DNA of 64,000 bases from Conservatibacter flavescens. Lineage in GTDB: Bacteria > Pseudomonadota > Gammaproteobacteria > Enterobacterales > Pasteurellaceae. The notes under the pieces were generated by a model. It ran no database searches, had not been told where the DNA came from, and was given only the letters and a program-made list of their open reading frames with translations. Below are positions 18,609-28,724 of the stretch, in pieces (within the stretch, counting starts at the first letter, position 1; each line of letters starts with the position of its first letter). The DNA lies in assembly GCF_002795425.1 (NCBI RefSeq), contig NZ_PHHA01000003.1:62001-126000 (forward strand), in the 5' to 3' direction. The translations under genes and the position numbers were made by a program.

Positions 18609-19187
18609 ATGACAATCACAATTAGTGGCGTTATTTTAGCTGGGGGACAAGCTAAACGTATGGGTGGTGTAGACAAAGGGTTACAAATGTTAGGCAATAC
18701 CCCACTTTACCAAATAATTTATCAACGACTGAAATCACAAGTGTCAACCATCTCCATTAATGCTAATCGCAATCAAGAGTTATATGCTGAGAGTGGATTA
18801 AAGGTCTTCTCAGATATTCTTGCCAATTTTCAAGGACCATTAAGCGGAATCCTAAGCGGACTCTCACATGCCACAACAGATTATGTCTTATTTGTGCCCT
18901 GTGATTGTCCTTTTTTGCCCTTAAATTTAGCCGAAAAATTAAAAAGTGCGGTAGAAAATCAACGAGTTTTAATAGCTTATGCCCACGATGGACAACGTGA
19001 ACACCCGACGTTTTGTCTTATTTCTTGCCAATTATTAACCGCACTTTCGGACTATCTAGCAAAAGGCGAACGCCGAATGTTACAATTTATGCATACACAT
19101 GGCGCCATTGCGGTCGATTTTTCCGAACAACCGGAAGCTTTTACCAATGTGAATACCTTAGATGATTTAGCTACAATCCAATTTTAA
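18609..19187 (+). CDS. mobA: Molybdenum cofactor guanylyltransferase
   Basis: A 192-residue nucleotidyltransferase that joins GMP to molybdopterin to form MGD for DMSO-reductase-family enzymes. The GTP-binding motif VILAGGQAKRMGGVDKGL lies near the N-terminus, and VPCDCPFLP supplies the metal-binding aspartate. The ATG at 18609 is chosen because the conserved TISGVILAGG begins right after it; a longer frame runs into the yihD start. Its 3' end overlaps ugpQ tail to tail by 17 bp. MGD and selenocysteine genes in the same window both serve formate dehydrogenase-type enzymes. Confidence 0.93.
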   Translation: MTITISGVILAGGQAKRMGGVDKGLQMLGNTPLYQIIYQRLKSQVSTISINANRNQELYAESGLKVFSDILANFQGPLSGILSGLSHATTDYVLFVPCDCPFLPLNLAEKLKSAVENQRVLIAYAHDGQREHPTFCLISCQLLTALSDYLAKGERRMLQFMHTHGAIAVDFSEQPEAFTNVNTLDDLATIQF

Positions 19188-19944
19188 TTTGGCTTTTTTG
19201 CAACATCAATCCCTCATAACTTTGCGCGAAGTTCATATTATCGGTGATCACACCGTCTACACCATTATTAAATAATCGTTTAATATCGCGCGGTTCATTC
19301 GCTGTATATACCATCACAAAGCGATCAATCATATGGCATTGTGCTACTAGCTCTTGGCTTGCGATTTGATAATTTAATACAAAACCCACACATTCTAAAG
19401 CACTCACCGTTTCCCACGCAGAATCGCGCCATTCATCTAATAACAATGCTCGAGGTGTGGCCGTATGAGCATCATACGCACCTTGTAAAGCTTCTTCACT
19501 AAACGATGATAGTAAGAAAGGTGAAGGTTTCCCTTCCTGCTCAAATTGTTGTAAAAACTTGGCGCAAGCCATACCTGTTTTATAATCTTGTCCCGGATTC
19601 GGTTTAATTTCAACATTTAAAAAACAGCCTTTTTTCAACACAAAATGGACTATATCGTCTAAACGTGCAACCGGCTCTCCCTGAAAGTTGGCAGAAAACC
19701 AGCTTCCCGCATCTAATTGGCTCAAACGTTGCCAATCTAATTTCGCACTACCTTGCCCAGAAGTAGTTCTATCTAAAGTATCATCATGTAATAAAAAAAG
19801 TGTTTCATCGGCAGACAACTTAACATCACATTCAAACATGGTATAACCTTTTTCTACACCGAGTTCAAAGGCAGCCAATGTATTTTCAGGTGCAGCATTG
19901 CCACCACCACGATGGGCAATAAATTTTGGATAAGGGTATTTCAT
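19171..19944 (-). CDS. ugpQ: Glycerophosphodiester phosphodiesterase
   Basis: A 257-residue GDPD-family enzyme. HRGGGNAAPENT and ECDVKLSADETLFLLHDDTLDRTT carry the metal-binding and catalytic residues; VEIKPNPG continues the barrel. It has no signal peptide, so it acts in the cytoplasm on diesters imported by the Ugp transporter, releasing glycerol-3-phosphate. It is the last gene of ugpBAECQ. Confidence 0.93.
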   Translation of the reverse strand: MKYPYPKFIAHRGGGNAAPENTLAAFELGVEKGYTMFECDVKLSADETLFLLHDDTLDRTTSGQGSAKLDWQRLSQLDAGSWFSANFQGEPVARLDDIVHFVLKKGCFLNVEIKPNPGQDYKTGMACAKFLQQFEQEGKPSPFLLSSFSEEALQGAYDAHTATPRALLLDEWRDSAWETVSALECVGFVLNYQIASQELVAQCHMIDRFVMVYTANEPRDIKRLFNNGVDGVITDNMNFAQSYEGLMLQKSQIKIGL

Positions 19945-19965
19945 TTTATTTTCCTTCTATTCACA

Positions 19966-21066
19966 TTATTCCACGCGTAATTGGTTGTCAGTATCAAACC
20001 AATGTAATTGGGTTAAATCTGGTTGAACATATAAATTGCTACGTTTTGCAGTATGTAACAAATTTTGTCGAATATCGCTTTGACGTAAAATAATCCCTTG
20101 TTGATCAATATCCCCATAAATCAGTTGTTCAGAACCCAATAATTCGCTAATCGTCACATTCATATACCAAGCATCATCAGACGGCTCATCTAAAACGCGA
20201 ATATGTTCTGGGCGAATACCTAAAATCCATTCTTTTTTACCGCTCTTTTGGATAGTTTCCGGAATAGGGATATGGCGCAATAATTGCTGCCCGCAATAAA
20301 TATGACTATCTTGCACACGTACTTGTAATAAATTCATTGCAGGCAAACCAATAAAGTTCGCGACAAACGTTGAAGCTGGACGAGAAAAAATATTTTCTGG
20401 TGTATCGAACTGTTCGATATGCCCTTTATTCATAACAATAATCCGATCAGCCAATGTCATTGCTTCTGTTTGATCATGGGTAACATAAAGGGTTGTTGTC
20501 CCAATCTGATTATGACGACGACGAATCTCAAGGCGTGTCGAAGTACGTAATTTAGCATCTAAATTGGAAAGGGGTTCATCAAATAAAAACAATTTTGGCT
20601 GACGAACAATCGCTCGTCCCATCGCCACACGTTGACGCTGTCCACCTGATAATTGCTTCGGCTTCTTATCTAAGTGCGGTTCCAATTCCAACATTTTTGC
20701 GGCATCAGTAATGCGACGTTCAATTTCATCTGCTGGCATTTTGGCTAAGCGAATACCATATGCCATATTTTCACGCACACTCATATGAGGATAAAGTGCG
20801 TAGTTTTGGAATACCATTGCGATATTGCGTTGCGAGGGCTCTAATGCGGTGACATTATCTCCCCCAATATAAATTTCGCCACCAGATGAGGTTTCTAATC
20901 CAGCAATAATGCGTAATAACGTAGATTTGCCACAACCAGAAGGGCCGACAACGACAATAAATTCACCATCTTGAACATCAATATCAATGCCTTTCAAAAT
21001 TAATTCGCCCGGTTTTTTGGCGCTACCATAATGTTTGGTAATATTATTAAGTGTTAAAGTAGCCAT
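19966..21066 (-). CDS. ugpC: sn-glycerol-3-phosphate ABC transporter ATPase
   Basis: A 366-residue ATPase of the MalK/UgpC group. It shows Walker [11 protein letters not shown]-loop MVFQNYALYPH, signature LSGGQRQRV, Walker B LFLFDEPLSNLDAKLR and VTHDQTEAM, then a C-terminal MOP-like regulatory domain (about 235-366). The ATG at 21066 (MATLTLNN) is chosen over a frame ten codons longer. It powers UgpA-UgpE. Confidence 0.95.
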   Translation of the reverse strand: MATLTLNNITKHYGSAKKPGELILKGIDIDVQDGEFIVVVGPSGCGKSTLLRIIAGLETSSGGEIYIGGDNVTALEPSQRNIAMVFQNYALYPHMSVRENMAYGIRLAKMPADEIERRITDAAKMLELEPHLDKKPKQLSGGQRQRVAMGRAIVRQPKLFLFDEPLSNLDAKLRTSTRLEIRRRHNQIGTTTLYVTHDQTEAMTLADRIIVMNKGHIEQFDTPENIFSRPASTFVANFIGLPAMNLLQVRVQDSHIYCGQQLLRHIPIPETIQKSGKKEWILGIRPEHIRVLDEPSDDAWYMNVTISELLGSEQLIYGDIDQQGIILRQSDIRQNLLHTAKRSNLYVQPDLTQLHWFDTDNQLRVE

Positions 21067-21079
21067 ATTCTTTATCCTG

Positions 21080-21928
21080 TTATTTTTCTGAATCAATTAA
21101 ACCGCTAACGAGCCATTTCTGCATAGAAAGAATCACCACAATAGGCGGAATCAGCATTAAAATCACACTAGCCATCACAATATTCCAACTAATTGGGCCG
21201 TCACCACTGCCAATCATTTGGCGTAATCCAATCGCTAATGGGAACATATCTTCACTGGTAGACATCAATAATGGCCATAAATATTGGTTCCAACCATAAA
21301 TAAATTGAATCACAAATAACGCCGCCATACTCGGCACAGAAAGTGGCACTAATACATCTTTAAAAAAAGTCATGGCTGAGGCGCCATCCATGCGTGAGGC
21401 TTCCAATAGTTCATTAGGCACGGTGACAAAAAATTGACGAAATAAGAAAGTCGCCGTTGCAGAGGCAATCAATGGAATGGTTAAACCTGCATAGCTATTG
21501 ATCATATTTAAATTTACCACGACCTCATAAGTTGGAATAATTCGAACTTCTACAGGTAACATTAATGTCACAAAAATTAACCAGAAAATAAGATTACGTA
21601 GGGGAAAACGAAAATACACAATAGCGAAGGCGGATAACAATGAAATAGCAATTTTTCCGATAGCAATAATCAGTGTCATCACAAACGTTACCCATAACAT
21701 GCGTGATACCGAAAAACCTCCCGCATAGGTATCACTACCGGTTAACGCTGCAGTATAGTTCTCTATTCCATGTCCACCTAATAATAATGACATAGGTGAA
21801 CTAATGACATCAGCCGCCGTTTGTGTTGAAGCAACAAATGCTAAGTAAATCGGGAAGCAAATTAAAGCAACACAAATCAATAAACTAATATGAGAAAAAA
21901 ATGTTAACCAAGGGCGATTTTCAACCAT
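21080..21928 (-). CDS. ugpE: sn-glycerol-3-phosphate ABC transporter permease UgpE
   Basis: A 282-residue inner membrane protein with six predicted segments. The EAA motif ELLEASRMDGASAMTFFKDVLVPLS contacts the ATPase. The start lies 2 bp after the ugpA stop, consistent with coupled translation of the two permease subunits. Confidence 0.94.
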   Translation of the reverse strand: MVENRPWLTFFSHISLLICVALICFPIYLAFVASTQTAADVISSPMSLLLGGHGIENYTAALTGSDTYAGGFSVSRMLWVTFVMTLIIAIGKIAISLLSAFAIVYFRFPLRNLIFWLIFVTLMLPVEVRIIPTYEVVVNLNMINSYAGLTIPLIASATATFLFRQFFVTVPNELLEASRMDGASAMTFFKDVLVPLSVPSMAALFVIQFIYGWNQYLWPLLMSTSEDMFPLAIGLRQMIGSGDGPISWNIVMASVILMLIPPIVVILSMQKWLVSGLIDSEK

Positions 21929-21930
21929 GA

Positions 21931-22809
21931 TTAATACCCTCCCTTCTTATCCATGTAACGGAATTGAATCACCGTTAACAATAATACAAAACACATTAAT
22001 ACCACTGATTGTGCCGCAGAGCTGCCATAATCCATCGCTTTGAATCCATCAAAATAAATGCGATAAACGAGGGTTGATGTCGCTTTACCCGGCCCACCTT
22101 GAGTGAGAGAATCAATAATAGCGAAAGTATCAAAGAACACATATACAATGTTAATTACACATAAAAAGAATGTCGTTGGCCATAGCAATGGAAATTGAAT
22201 GGTAAAGAAACGTCGCCAAGGCCCTGCGCCATCAATTGCGGCAGCTTCGATCAAAGATTTTGGGATTGCCTGTAAACCGGCATAGAAAAATAAAAAATTA
22301 TAAGAGATTTGTTTCCAAATCGCGGCAAAAATCACTAACCACATAGCCTGATCGCTGTTCATTTTGTGATTCCAGTCAATACCTATGAGCTCTAAAGCAT
22401 AAGTAATAATGCCGAAAGACGGTGAAAACATAAACATCCATAATACCCCTACCACGATAGGAGAAACGGCATAAGGTAAAATCAGGAAAGTGCGATAAAA
22501 TACCACGCCTTTTATAACACGCTGCATAAAAAATGCGAGAAATAAAGACAAACCTAGCCCTAATAATGTTACCCAAAAGGAAAAATATACTGTGGTATAC
22601 ACAGAATCCCAATAGGTAGGATCATCAAAAAGCTGTTTAAAATTATCAAAACCAACCCAATAAGAAACCGAACCAAAAATATCTTGCATCTGGAAAGATT
22701 GGTACAACGATTGAATAGCCGGCCAATAGAAAAATACCGCAATAATAAAAAGCTGCGGCAATAACAATAACCACGGTAACAGACGATATTGAGTATAATG
22801 AATTTTCAT
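21931..22809 (-). CDS. ugpA: sn-glycerol-3-phosphate ABC transporter permease UgpA
   Basis: A 292-residue inner membrane permease with six segments. The EAA loop is SLIEAAAIDGAGPWRRFFTIQFPLL. ATG 22809 is preceded by GAAGAAA; the frame can be read five codons further but only from a TTG. It forms the channel with UgpE. Confidence 0.94.
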   Translation of the reverse strand: MKIHYTQYRLLPWLLLLPQLFIIAVFFYWPAIQSLYQSFQMQDIFGSVSYWVGFDNFKQLFDDPTYWDSVYTTVYFSFWVTLLGLGLSLFLAFFMQRVIKGVVFYRTFLILPYAVSPIVVGVLWMFMFSPSFGIITYALELIGIDWNHKMNSDQAMWLVIFAAIWKQISYNFLFFYAGLQAIPKSLIEAAAIDGAGPWRRFFTIQFPLLWPTTFFLCVINIVYVFFDTFAIIDSLTQGGPGKATSTLVYRIYFDGFKAMDYGSSAAQSVVLMCFVLLLTVIQFRYMDKKGGY

Positions 22810-22869
22810 ATTATTTTTCTTCAATAAAATACAGGCGAGCTGTTGCTCGCCTTAATTAAGATGACCAAA

Positions 22870-24180
22870 TTATTTATTTACGGACTCAAAACGCTCTAAC
22901 AAGACGTTACCACGTTTAACCGCAGAGTCTAGCGCCTGTTGTGCTGTTTTCTTACCAGTCCAAACTTGCTCCAACTCTTCGTCTACAATTGTTCGAATTT
23001 GTGGCATATTGCCTAAACGAACACCACGCGTACGGTCAGTCGTTTTACGTACCATTTGCTCAACAGGTACATCTGTGCCCGGATTTTCTTTATAAAAACC
23101 AGATTGTTCAGTCAACTCATACGCTTTCAACGTGACAGGTAAATACCCTGTGCGCATATGGCTATTTGATTGAACTTGTGGTTGAGAAATAAAATCAAAG
23201 AATTTCGCAATCCCTTTATAATGCGATTCTGGTTTACCTGCTAATACCCATAAGCTTGCGCCACCAATAATCGTATTTTGCGGCGCGCCTGCTACATCTT
23301 CATAATACGGCAAAGTCGACTCACCGAAATTAAATTTTGCATCACGTTTAATGCCAGCATAAGAGCCTGAAGACCCCATAAAGATCGCACATTCTCCAGA
23401 AATGAAAGCAGGTTGAGAGGCAGACTCACGACCGTGATAAACAAATAGTTTTTCTTTTGCCATATTCGCTAAGTTTTCAATATGACGAACATGTAGTGGC
23501 GAATTAAATGCTAATCTTGCATCTAAGCCATCAAAGCCGTTATTTTTTGTTGCATAAGGCACATCATGCCATGCAGAAAAACTTTCTAATTGTGTCCAAC
23601 CAATCCAAGAAATCGTCATTGGACAGCTATGACCAGATTTTTTCAATGCTTCTGTGGCTGAACGTACTTCTTTCCATGTTTTTGGCGCTTTTTCTGGATC
23701 AAGGCCAGCTTTTTGGAAAGCATCTTTGTTGTAGTATAAAACCGTAGTAGAACTGTTAAACGGAAGGGAAAGCATTTCACCATTTGGGGCGGTATAATAG
23801 CTACTTACCGCTGGGATATAATGGTTAGGATCAAATGGAACATCAGCCGCTTTCATAATCTCGCTGACTGATTTTGTCACGCCTTTGGCATAAATCATTG
23901 TGGCAGTGCCAACTTCAAAAACCTGCAAAATATCTGGGGCATTACCTGCTCGAAATGCCGCAATGCCTGCCGAAAGTGCTTCTGGGTATTCCCCTTTAAA
24001 TACAGGAACAACTTTATATTCTTCTTGGCTAGCATTGAACTGGTTTGCTAAATCATTCACCCATTCATTTAAAGATCCTCCCATAGAATGCCACCATTGA
24101 ATTTCTGTTTTGGCATAAGCGGAAAGAGAACCAGCTGCGAGCGCAGAAATTAGCGCTGCTTTAGTTAGTAAACGTTTCAT
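22870..24180 (-). CDS. ugpB: sn-glycerol-3-phosphate-binding periplasmic protein
   Basis: A 436-residue periplasmic binding protein, first gene of the operon. The signal peptide (MKRLLTKAALISALAAGSLSAYA) is followed by TEIQWWHSMGG, the start of the mature extracellular solute-binding family 1 fold. GECAIFMGSSGSYAGI and the final QALDSAVKRGNVLL are typical. It binds glycerol-3-phosphate or glycerophosphodiesters and feeds UgpAEC. A Pho box about 100 bp upstream suggests phosphate-starvation control. Confidence 0.95.
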   Translation of the reverse strand: MKRLLTKAALISALAAGSLSAYAKTEIQWWHSMGGSLNEWVNDLANQFNASQEEYKVVPVFKGEYPEALSAGIAAFRAGNAPDILQVFEVGTATMIYAKGVTKSVSEIMKAADVPFDPNHYIPAVSSYYTAPNGEMLSLPFNSSTTVLYYNKDAFQKAGLDPEKAPKTWKEVRSATEALKKSGHSCPMTISWIGWTQLESFSAWHDVPYATKNNGFDGLDARLAFNSPLHVRHIENLANMAKEKLFVYHGRESASQPAFISGECAIFMGSSGSYAGIKRDAKFNFGESTLPYYEDVAGAPQNTIIGGASLWVLAGKPESHYKGIAKFFDFISQPQVQSNSHMRTGYLPVTLKAYELTEQSGFYKENPGTDVPVEQMVRKTTDRTRGVRLGNMPQIRTIVDEELEQVWTGKKTAQQALDSAVKRGNVLLERFESVNK

Positions 24181-24264
24181 TTTCACCTCTATCATGATTA
24201 TTGTATTGAAATTATAACCAAACCATTGAATCAAAATTGCTAGTGCACTTTTGCACGGTAAAAA

Positions 24265-24298
24265 ATACTAACAATAAATTATGACATTTTTATGACAA
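24265..24298 (-). promoter_or_regulatory. Pho box and -10 element for the ugp operon
   Basis: On the minus strand TTGTCATAAAAATGTCAT (24298-24281) is two TGTCAT half-sites in 11-bp register, the layout of a PhoB box. A TAGTAT hexamer (24270-24265) lies 10 bp downstream, the distance expected for the -10 of a PhoB-activated promoter. The site begins just 4 bp past the stop of the preceding thi-operon gene. A second TATAAT lies nearer the gene at 24216-24211. Confidence 0.8.
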
Positions 24299-24302
24299 TG
24301 GA

Positions 24303-25526
24303 TTACATCACCCAAAAATAGATCACCACCATCAAAATAAGATAACTTAATCCACAAATAGCGAGTATTTTTAACCATGTGGACGTTGTTTTTTCTTGTT
24401 TAACCAGATTGAAATTAAGCCAAGCAAAGACTGGTGCCGAAACAAAAGAAGCCGCCATTGCAAAAGGAATCATTTTACCGACTGCATTACTAAAAAATTG
24501 AATCAGTACAAATGCCGTAATACATGCCCCCATAATCCAATAACGCAACAAAACTTCATTAATCGGCACCGCACTTTTTGTGCCGTGTTTTAATAAAAAC
24601 ACCGCTTGTTGGTTACAACGTGAATAACCATCTACTGCCACTATCGTTGTACCGTAAATACACACAAAAGCAATGAAAGCGATAAACCAACGACTCCATT
24701 CACCAATACTCAAGGCATACATATCCACAAATTGATGAACAAATTTTCCTCCACTCAACGGCGTAATATCTTTACCATATTGCACCATCGCGCCCAACGC
24801 CATAAACATTAATGCTAAAACAATCGTCACCATATAGCCTGTATTAAAATCCAAAAGGCTTTTACCTTGATAATTTGCATCTAAACGTCTTTTTTCCACC
24901 ACCCAAAGGGAAGCAGAAACACTTAATTCCATTGGTGCCGGCATCCACCCCATTAATGCAATGAGAAAAGGAATGGCGGCAATCGTCCAAGGCGATGTTT
25001 CCACAAAATCCGTAGGGAGTGGCACAGATGGTTGCTGCCATGCCATAACTAATGCAATCAACGTAATTATCGACAAAGAACACATTATCAGTTTAGAGAC
25101 ACGATCTAAATTTTGATATTGCTTTGCAAATAACAAGAATAAAAAACTCAGTAGGACTAAGATATTCAATACATTTAGAGGTAATTCCACTGGTAGTAAT
25201 AATGCAAGTAGTACTGCTGATAACAGCGTACCTCCCGCTACATTCACTACTGTGGCAAATAAATTAAATACCAAAAATAACCACAAATACCCCTTTCCTT
25301 TTTCGCCATAACCTTGCAAAACGCTTTTACCATGTTGCGCGCTATAATCAAAAGCAAAACGATAAAAAGGATATTTCAGCAAATTGACTATAATAATAAA
25401 CCAAGCTAATTGATAGCCATAATAGGCGCCTGCTTGAGTAGAGGCTATAATGTGTGAACCGCCAACAGCAGAAGACGCCATAATAATACCTGGTCCAAAT
25501 TGACCAAAAATTTGTACTTTCGACAT
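24303..25526 (-). CDS. Divergent Nramp-family-like transporter
   Basis: A 407-residue membrane protein with about 11 hydrophobic segments. The first segment (PGIIMASSAVGGSHIIASTQAGAYYGYQL) aligns with TM1 of Nramp/MntH transporters, but the DPGN metal motif is replaced by GGSH (about 22-25). In TM6 the family MPH motif is replaced by WMPAPMELS (194-202). Such changes argue against classical Mn/Fe transport. It overlaps thiE by 1 bp and is the last gene of the TPP-riboswitch operon, so a thiamin-related substrate or a cofactor ion is an inference. Confidence 0.7.
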   Translation of the reverse strand: MSKVQIFGQFGPGIIMASSAVGGSHIIASTQAGAYYGYQLAWFIIIVNLLKYPFYRFAFDYSAQHGKSVLQGYGEKGKGYLWLFLVFNLFATVVNVAGGTLLSAVLLALLLPVELPLNVLNILVLLSFLFLLFAKQYQNLDRVSKLIMCSLSIITLIALVMAWQQPSVPLPTDFVETSPWTIAAIPFLIALMGWMPAPMELSVSASLWVVEKRRLDANYQGKSLLDFNTGYMVTIVLALMFMALGAMVQYGKDITPLSGGKFVHQFVDMYALSIGEWSRWFIAFIAFVCIYGTTIVAVDGYSRCNQQAVFLLKHGTKSAVPINEVLLRYWIMGACITAFVLIQFFSNAVGKMIPFAMAASFVSAPVFAWLNFNLVKQEKTTSTWLKILAICGLSYLILMVVIYFWVM

Positions 25527-26179
25527 TATTGTGTATCCAATAAATAAGCTATATCTTGTTGCCGCTGGGTAGAGCGCGTAATCGCAGAAATCACAGCTAA
25601 TCCATCAGCGCCAGCACGACGAATCCCTATGCAATTTGTTGTATTTATTCCACCAATAGCCACGATAGGTTGAGTAATATCAGCCATACGTATCGCCTTA
25701 ATCAGCTCAATCCCAACCACATTTTTCGCATCGACTTTAGATTGAGTGGAAAAAATCGGCCCTACACCAAAATAATCAATACCGGATATTTCTGCCGCCT
25801 TCTTCCCTTGCCATAGATTATTAATGGTCAAGCCTATTTTTAATTTACCTTGACAGTGTTGAATAACCTGTTCAATGGGCATATCATCTTGTCCAACATG
25901 TACGCCATCTGCCCCCAATTCTAATGCGAGAGCCACATCATTATTAACAAAAAAAGGGACGTGATAACGCTGGCATAAATCGCGGCATTGTTGTGCTAAT
26001 CGCCGAATTTGACCAGAATCTTGCAGTGAACCTTCGCCTTTTTCACGAAATTGGTAACACGTAATCCCACCTTGCAAAGCCTGTTCTAAGATATGTAATA
26101 AATTATCACTGGGATCACCATCAAGATGACGACAATCTTGTGTACCCGCTATAAAATATAAATTCAAATAGGTATGCAT
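25526..26179 (-). CDS. thiE: Thiamin-phosphate synthase
   Basis: A 217-residue TIM-barrel enzyme that couples HMP-PP and thiazole phosphate to thiamin monophosphate. It shows QFREKGEG, FFVNNDVALALELGADGVHVGQDDMP and DYFGVGPIFSTQSK. ATG 26179, two bases after the thiD stop with GGAG upstream, is preferred over earlier in-frame ATGs that overlap thiD. Confidence 0.93.
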   Translation of the reverse strand: MHTYLNLYFIAGTQDCRHLDGDPSDNLLHILEQALQGGITCYQFREKGEGSLQDSGQIRRLAQQCRDLCQRYHVPFFVNNDVALALELGADGVHVGQDDMPIEQVIQHCQGKLKIGLTINNLWQGKKAAEISGIDYFGVGPIFSTQSKVDAKNVVGIELIKAIRMADITQPIVAIGGINTTNCIGIRRAGADGLAVISAITRSTQRQQDIAYLLDTQ

Positions 26180-26180
26180 C

Positions 26181-26984
26181 CTATACTCCATATGCCCAAT
26201 GATTCGTTGGCCCATGTCCTTGCCCAATATTTAATGGTTGGCTAATCGCTGCACTAATAAAAGCTTTTGCCGTTTGAATACTGTCATAAATACTATTGCC
26301 TTTAGCTAATTCTGCCGTAATACAAGCCGAAAAAGTACAACCGGTACCGTGTGTATGTCGAGTAGGAAAACGTGGGCTTTCGAAAGTAAATTGTTCCGTT
26401 GGAGTAAAAACCCAGTCAGAACAGACCGCACTTTGGGAATTTTGGCTATGTCCTCCTTTAATCACCACCGTTTTTACTCCCCATTCCTGCAACTGTCGAG
26501 CGGCTTTTTCTACAGCGCGTTGATCGTTAATCACAATACCCGTTAACGCTTCGGCTTCCGGTAAATTTGGTGTAATCACATCTGCTAAAGGCAATAATTG
26601 TTGTCGCAATGCATCAATAGCATTATTTTTTAACAAAGGCGCTCCCCCTTTAGCAATCATCACCGGATCAAGGACTAACATACCAAAATCATATTGACGT
26701 AAACAATTGGCAACGCATTCTATTGTTTCCACTGTGCCAAGCATGCCGATTTTATGGGCTGAAATACTAAAATCCTCCGCAATAGCCTTTAATTGCGATT
26801 CAATAGTCGTAAGAGGAATAGAATGAATATCAAATACGCCTAAAGTGTTTTGTGCGGTAATCGCGGTTATTGCAGATGTACCAAACACGCGACGCATTTG
26901 AAACGTTTTTAAATCCGCTTGAATACCCGCGCCACCGCCGCTGTCAGAACCAGCAATAGTCAAAGCTTGAGGAAAATTAGACAT
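26181..26984 (-). CDS. thiD: Hydroxymethylpyrimidine/phosphomethylpyrimidine kinase
   Basis: A 267-residue ribokinase-like kinase. [17 protein letters not shown] binds [20 protein letters not shown] holds the catalytic base region. It phosphorylates HMP twice to HMP-PP for ThiE. It overlaps thiM by 8 bp. No thiC is present in the window, so HMP must come from salvage or from genes elsewhere. Confidence 0.94.
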   Translation of the reverse strand: MSNFPQALTIAGSDSGGGAGIQADLKTFQMRRVFGTSAITAITAQNTLGVFDIHSIPLTTIESQLKAIAEDFSISAHKIGMLGTVETIECVANCLRQYDFGMLVLDPVMIAKGGAPLLKNNAIDALRQQLLPLADVITPNLPEAEALTGIVINDQRAVEKAARQLQEWGVKTVVIKGGHSQNSQSAVCSDWVFTPTEQFTFESPRFPTRHTHGTGCTFSACITAELAKGNSIYDSIQTAKAFISAAISQPLNIGQGHGPTNHWAYGV

Positions 26985-27771
26985 AATTTACTCTCCCATA
27001 TTGTTCCACAGTTTCATCATCTAAAATGGCTAATTGATCTAATAATTGTATGGCAAATTGCCCTGTTTGAGTGGAGCTTATCCCCTGCATAACCCGTTCG
27101 CCCGCGACAGCATAAGCCGTACATGCTCTAACAAGTGCGGTCAGATTTTGCGATGTTTTTTCCACCGCTAAAAACGCACCACATACCGCACTAAGCAAAC
27201 AGCCAGAGCCTGTGATTTTCGGAAAAATTGGCGTTCCATTATGAATGGTCACAACTTGTTTACCATCACTCACATAATCCACTTCACCGCTAATAGAAAC
27301 CACACAACCATTTGCGTTTGCCACCGTTTTTGCAACAGTATGCCAATCTGCCTTGCCCTCTCCCGCATCAACGCCTTTGGCCTGCCAATCCACATTCGCA
27401 AGTGTGGCGATTTCTCCCGCATTACCACGAATAGCACTAAATTGAATATTATCTAATAGACGTTGTACCGTTTGACGGCGAAATGGCGTAGCCCCCACGC
27501 CAACAGGATCAAGAACAACAGGAATACCATTTTTATTAGCGGCTTTACCGGCAATTAACATCGCTTCCACTTGAGCGACATTAAGAGTACCAATATTGAT
27601 CACAAGCGCCTGACAAAGCTGAGCGAGATGCTCCATTTCTTCTGGGGCAGAAGACATAATAGGTGAAGCCCCTAAAGCCAATAAACCATTAGCCGAATAA
27701 TTGGCAACCACCATATTAGTAATATTATGGATTAAGGGATTTTGTTGACGAATCTCTGCAATATAATTCAT
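26977..27771 (-). CDS. thiM: Hydroxyethylthiazole kinase
   Basis: A 264-residue enzyme that phosphorylates salvaged hydroxyethylthiazole. Landmarks are [41 protein letters not shown] and [15 protein letters not shown]. Overlaps thiY by 4 bp (ATGA type). With ThiD and ThiE it completes thiamin phosphate from two salvaged halves. Confidence 0.95.
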   Translation of the reverse strand: MNYIAEIRQQNPLIHNITNMVVANYSANGLLALGASPIMSSAPEEMEHLAQLCQALVINIGTLNVAQVEAMLIAGKAANKNGIPVVLDPVGVGATPFRRQTVQRLLDNIQFSAIRGNAGEIATLANVDWQAKGVDAGEGKADWHTVAKTVANANGCVVSISGEVDYVSDGKQVVTIHNGTPIFPKITGSGCLLSAVCGAFLAVEKTSQNLTALVRACTAYAVAGERVMQGISSTQTGQFAIQLLDQLAILDDETVEQYGRVNYV

Positions 27772-28715
27772 TTTACTAACTCCACAGCATAATCTTCTAT
27801 GTTTGGTATTTTTTTAATCAGTTTATGCTTAGCCATAAATTCAGCAACTTCTTGATATTTTTGACGATTTAATATGCCAACATGTTGGCTTAAATAAGGT
27901 AACGTATCGCGCCAAGCACGACGATTAAGCTCGTTATCCAATTCCTGAGGTTTATAACTAACAAAGACTTGCCATGCTTCATCAGGATTCGCTCGCACAT
28001 AATCACTGGCTTGTTGAAGTGCGGTTAAAAATTGCTTAAATTTTGGCGCTTGTAGGCGATCTTTATTCACCACCAAAATCAATTCTTCATAAGACGGTAC
28101 GCCGTGTTGTTCAGGAAAAAATGCCTTACCTGGATGTTTTTCAATATCAAGTTGATTTAATTCAAAGTTTCTAAATGAACCAATAACCGCATGGACTTGA
28201 CCACTAATTAACGCTGGGGATAATGACCAATTGACATTAATCATCTCCACGTCATCTCCTGATAACCCCACTGACTTTAACATTGTATCCAATAAAGCGG
28301 TTTCAAACCCACTAATGGAATAACCCACTTTTTTCCCTTTTAAATCAGCAAGATGACTAATCTGACTAGATTGCAATACGACCAAGCTATTTAAAGGTGA
28401 AGAAATCAGCGTACCAATACGAATTAAGGGCAATCCTTCGTCTACTTGCATATGTAGACTGGGTTGATAATTCACCGCAATATCCGCTTGTCCAGCTGCC
28501 ACTAATTTCGGCGGCATAGATGGATCCGCTGGTTCTATAATATCGACTTGCAAACCATTTTCGGCAAAGTAACCTTTTTGTTGAGCAACAATTAATGCGG
28601 CATGATCAGGATTAACAAACCAATCTAATAATAGTGTGATTTTTTGTTTCTCTGCTTGCACAGACCATGAAATACCTAAAATCATAAAAAGTAAAAAACG
28701 CATTTTTTTCATCAT
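27768..28715 (-). CDS. thiY: Thiamin precursor-binding protein ThiY
   Basis: A 315-residue periplasmic binding protein of the NMT1/ThiY family with an N-terminal signal peptide (cut near SVQA). [23 protein letters not shown] is the family start. Known members bind formylaminopyrimidine, a thiamin breakdown product that TenA-linked salvage converts to HMP. It works with ThiX and ThiZ. AGGAAG precedes the chosen ATG; methionines 2 and 5 are alternatives. Confidence 0.9.
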   Translation of the reverse strand: MMKKMRFLLFMILGISWSVQAEKQKITLLLDWFVNPDHAALIVAQQKGYFAENGLQVDIIEPADPSMPPKLVAAGQADIAVNYQPSLHMQVDEGLPLIRIGTLISSPLNSLVVLQSSQISHLADLKGKKVGYSISGFETALLDTMLKSVGLSGDDVEMINVNWSLSPALISGQVHAVIGSFRNFELNQLDIEKHPGKAFFPEQHGVPSYEELILVVNKDRLQAPKFKQFLTALQQASDYVRANPDEAWQVFVSYKPQELDNELNRRAWRDTLPYLSQHVGILNRQKYQEVAEFMAKHKLIKKIPNIEDYAVELVK

Positions 28716-28724
28716 AATTTCTTC

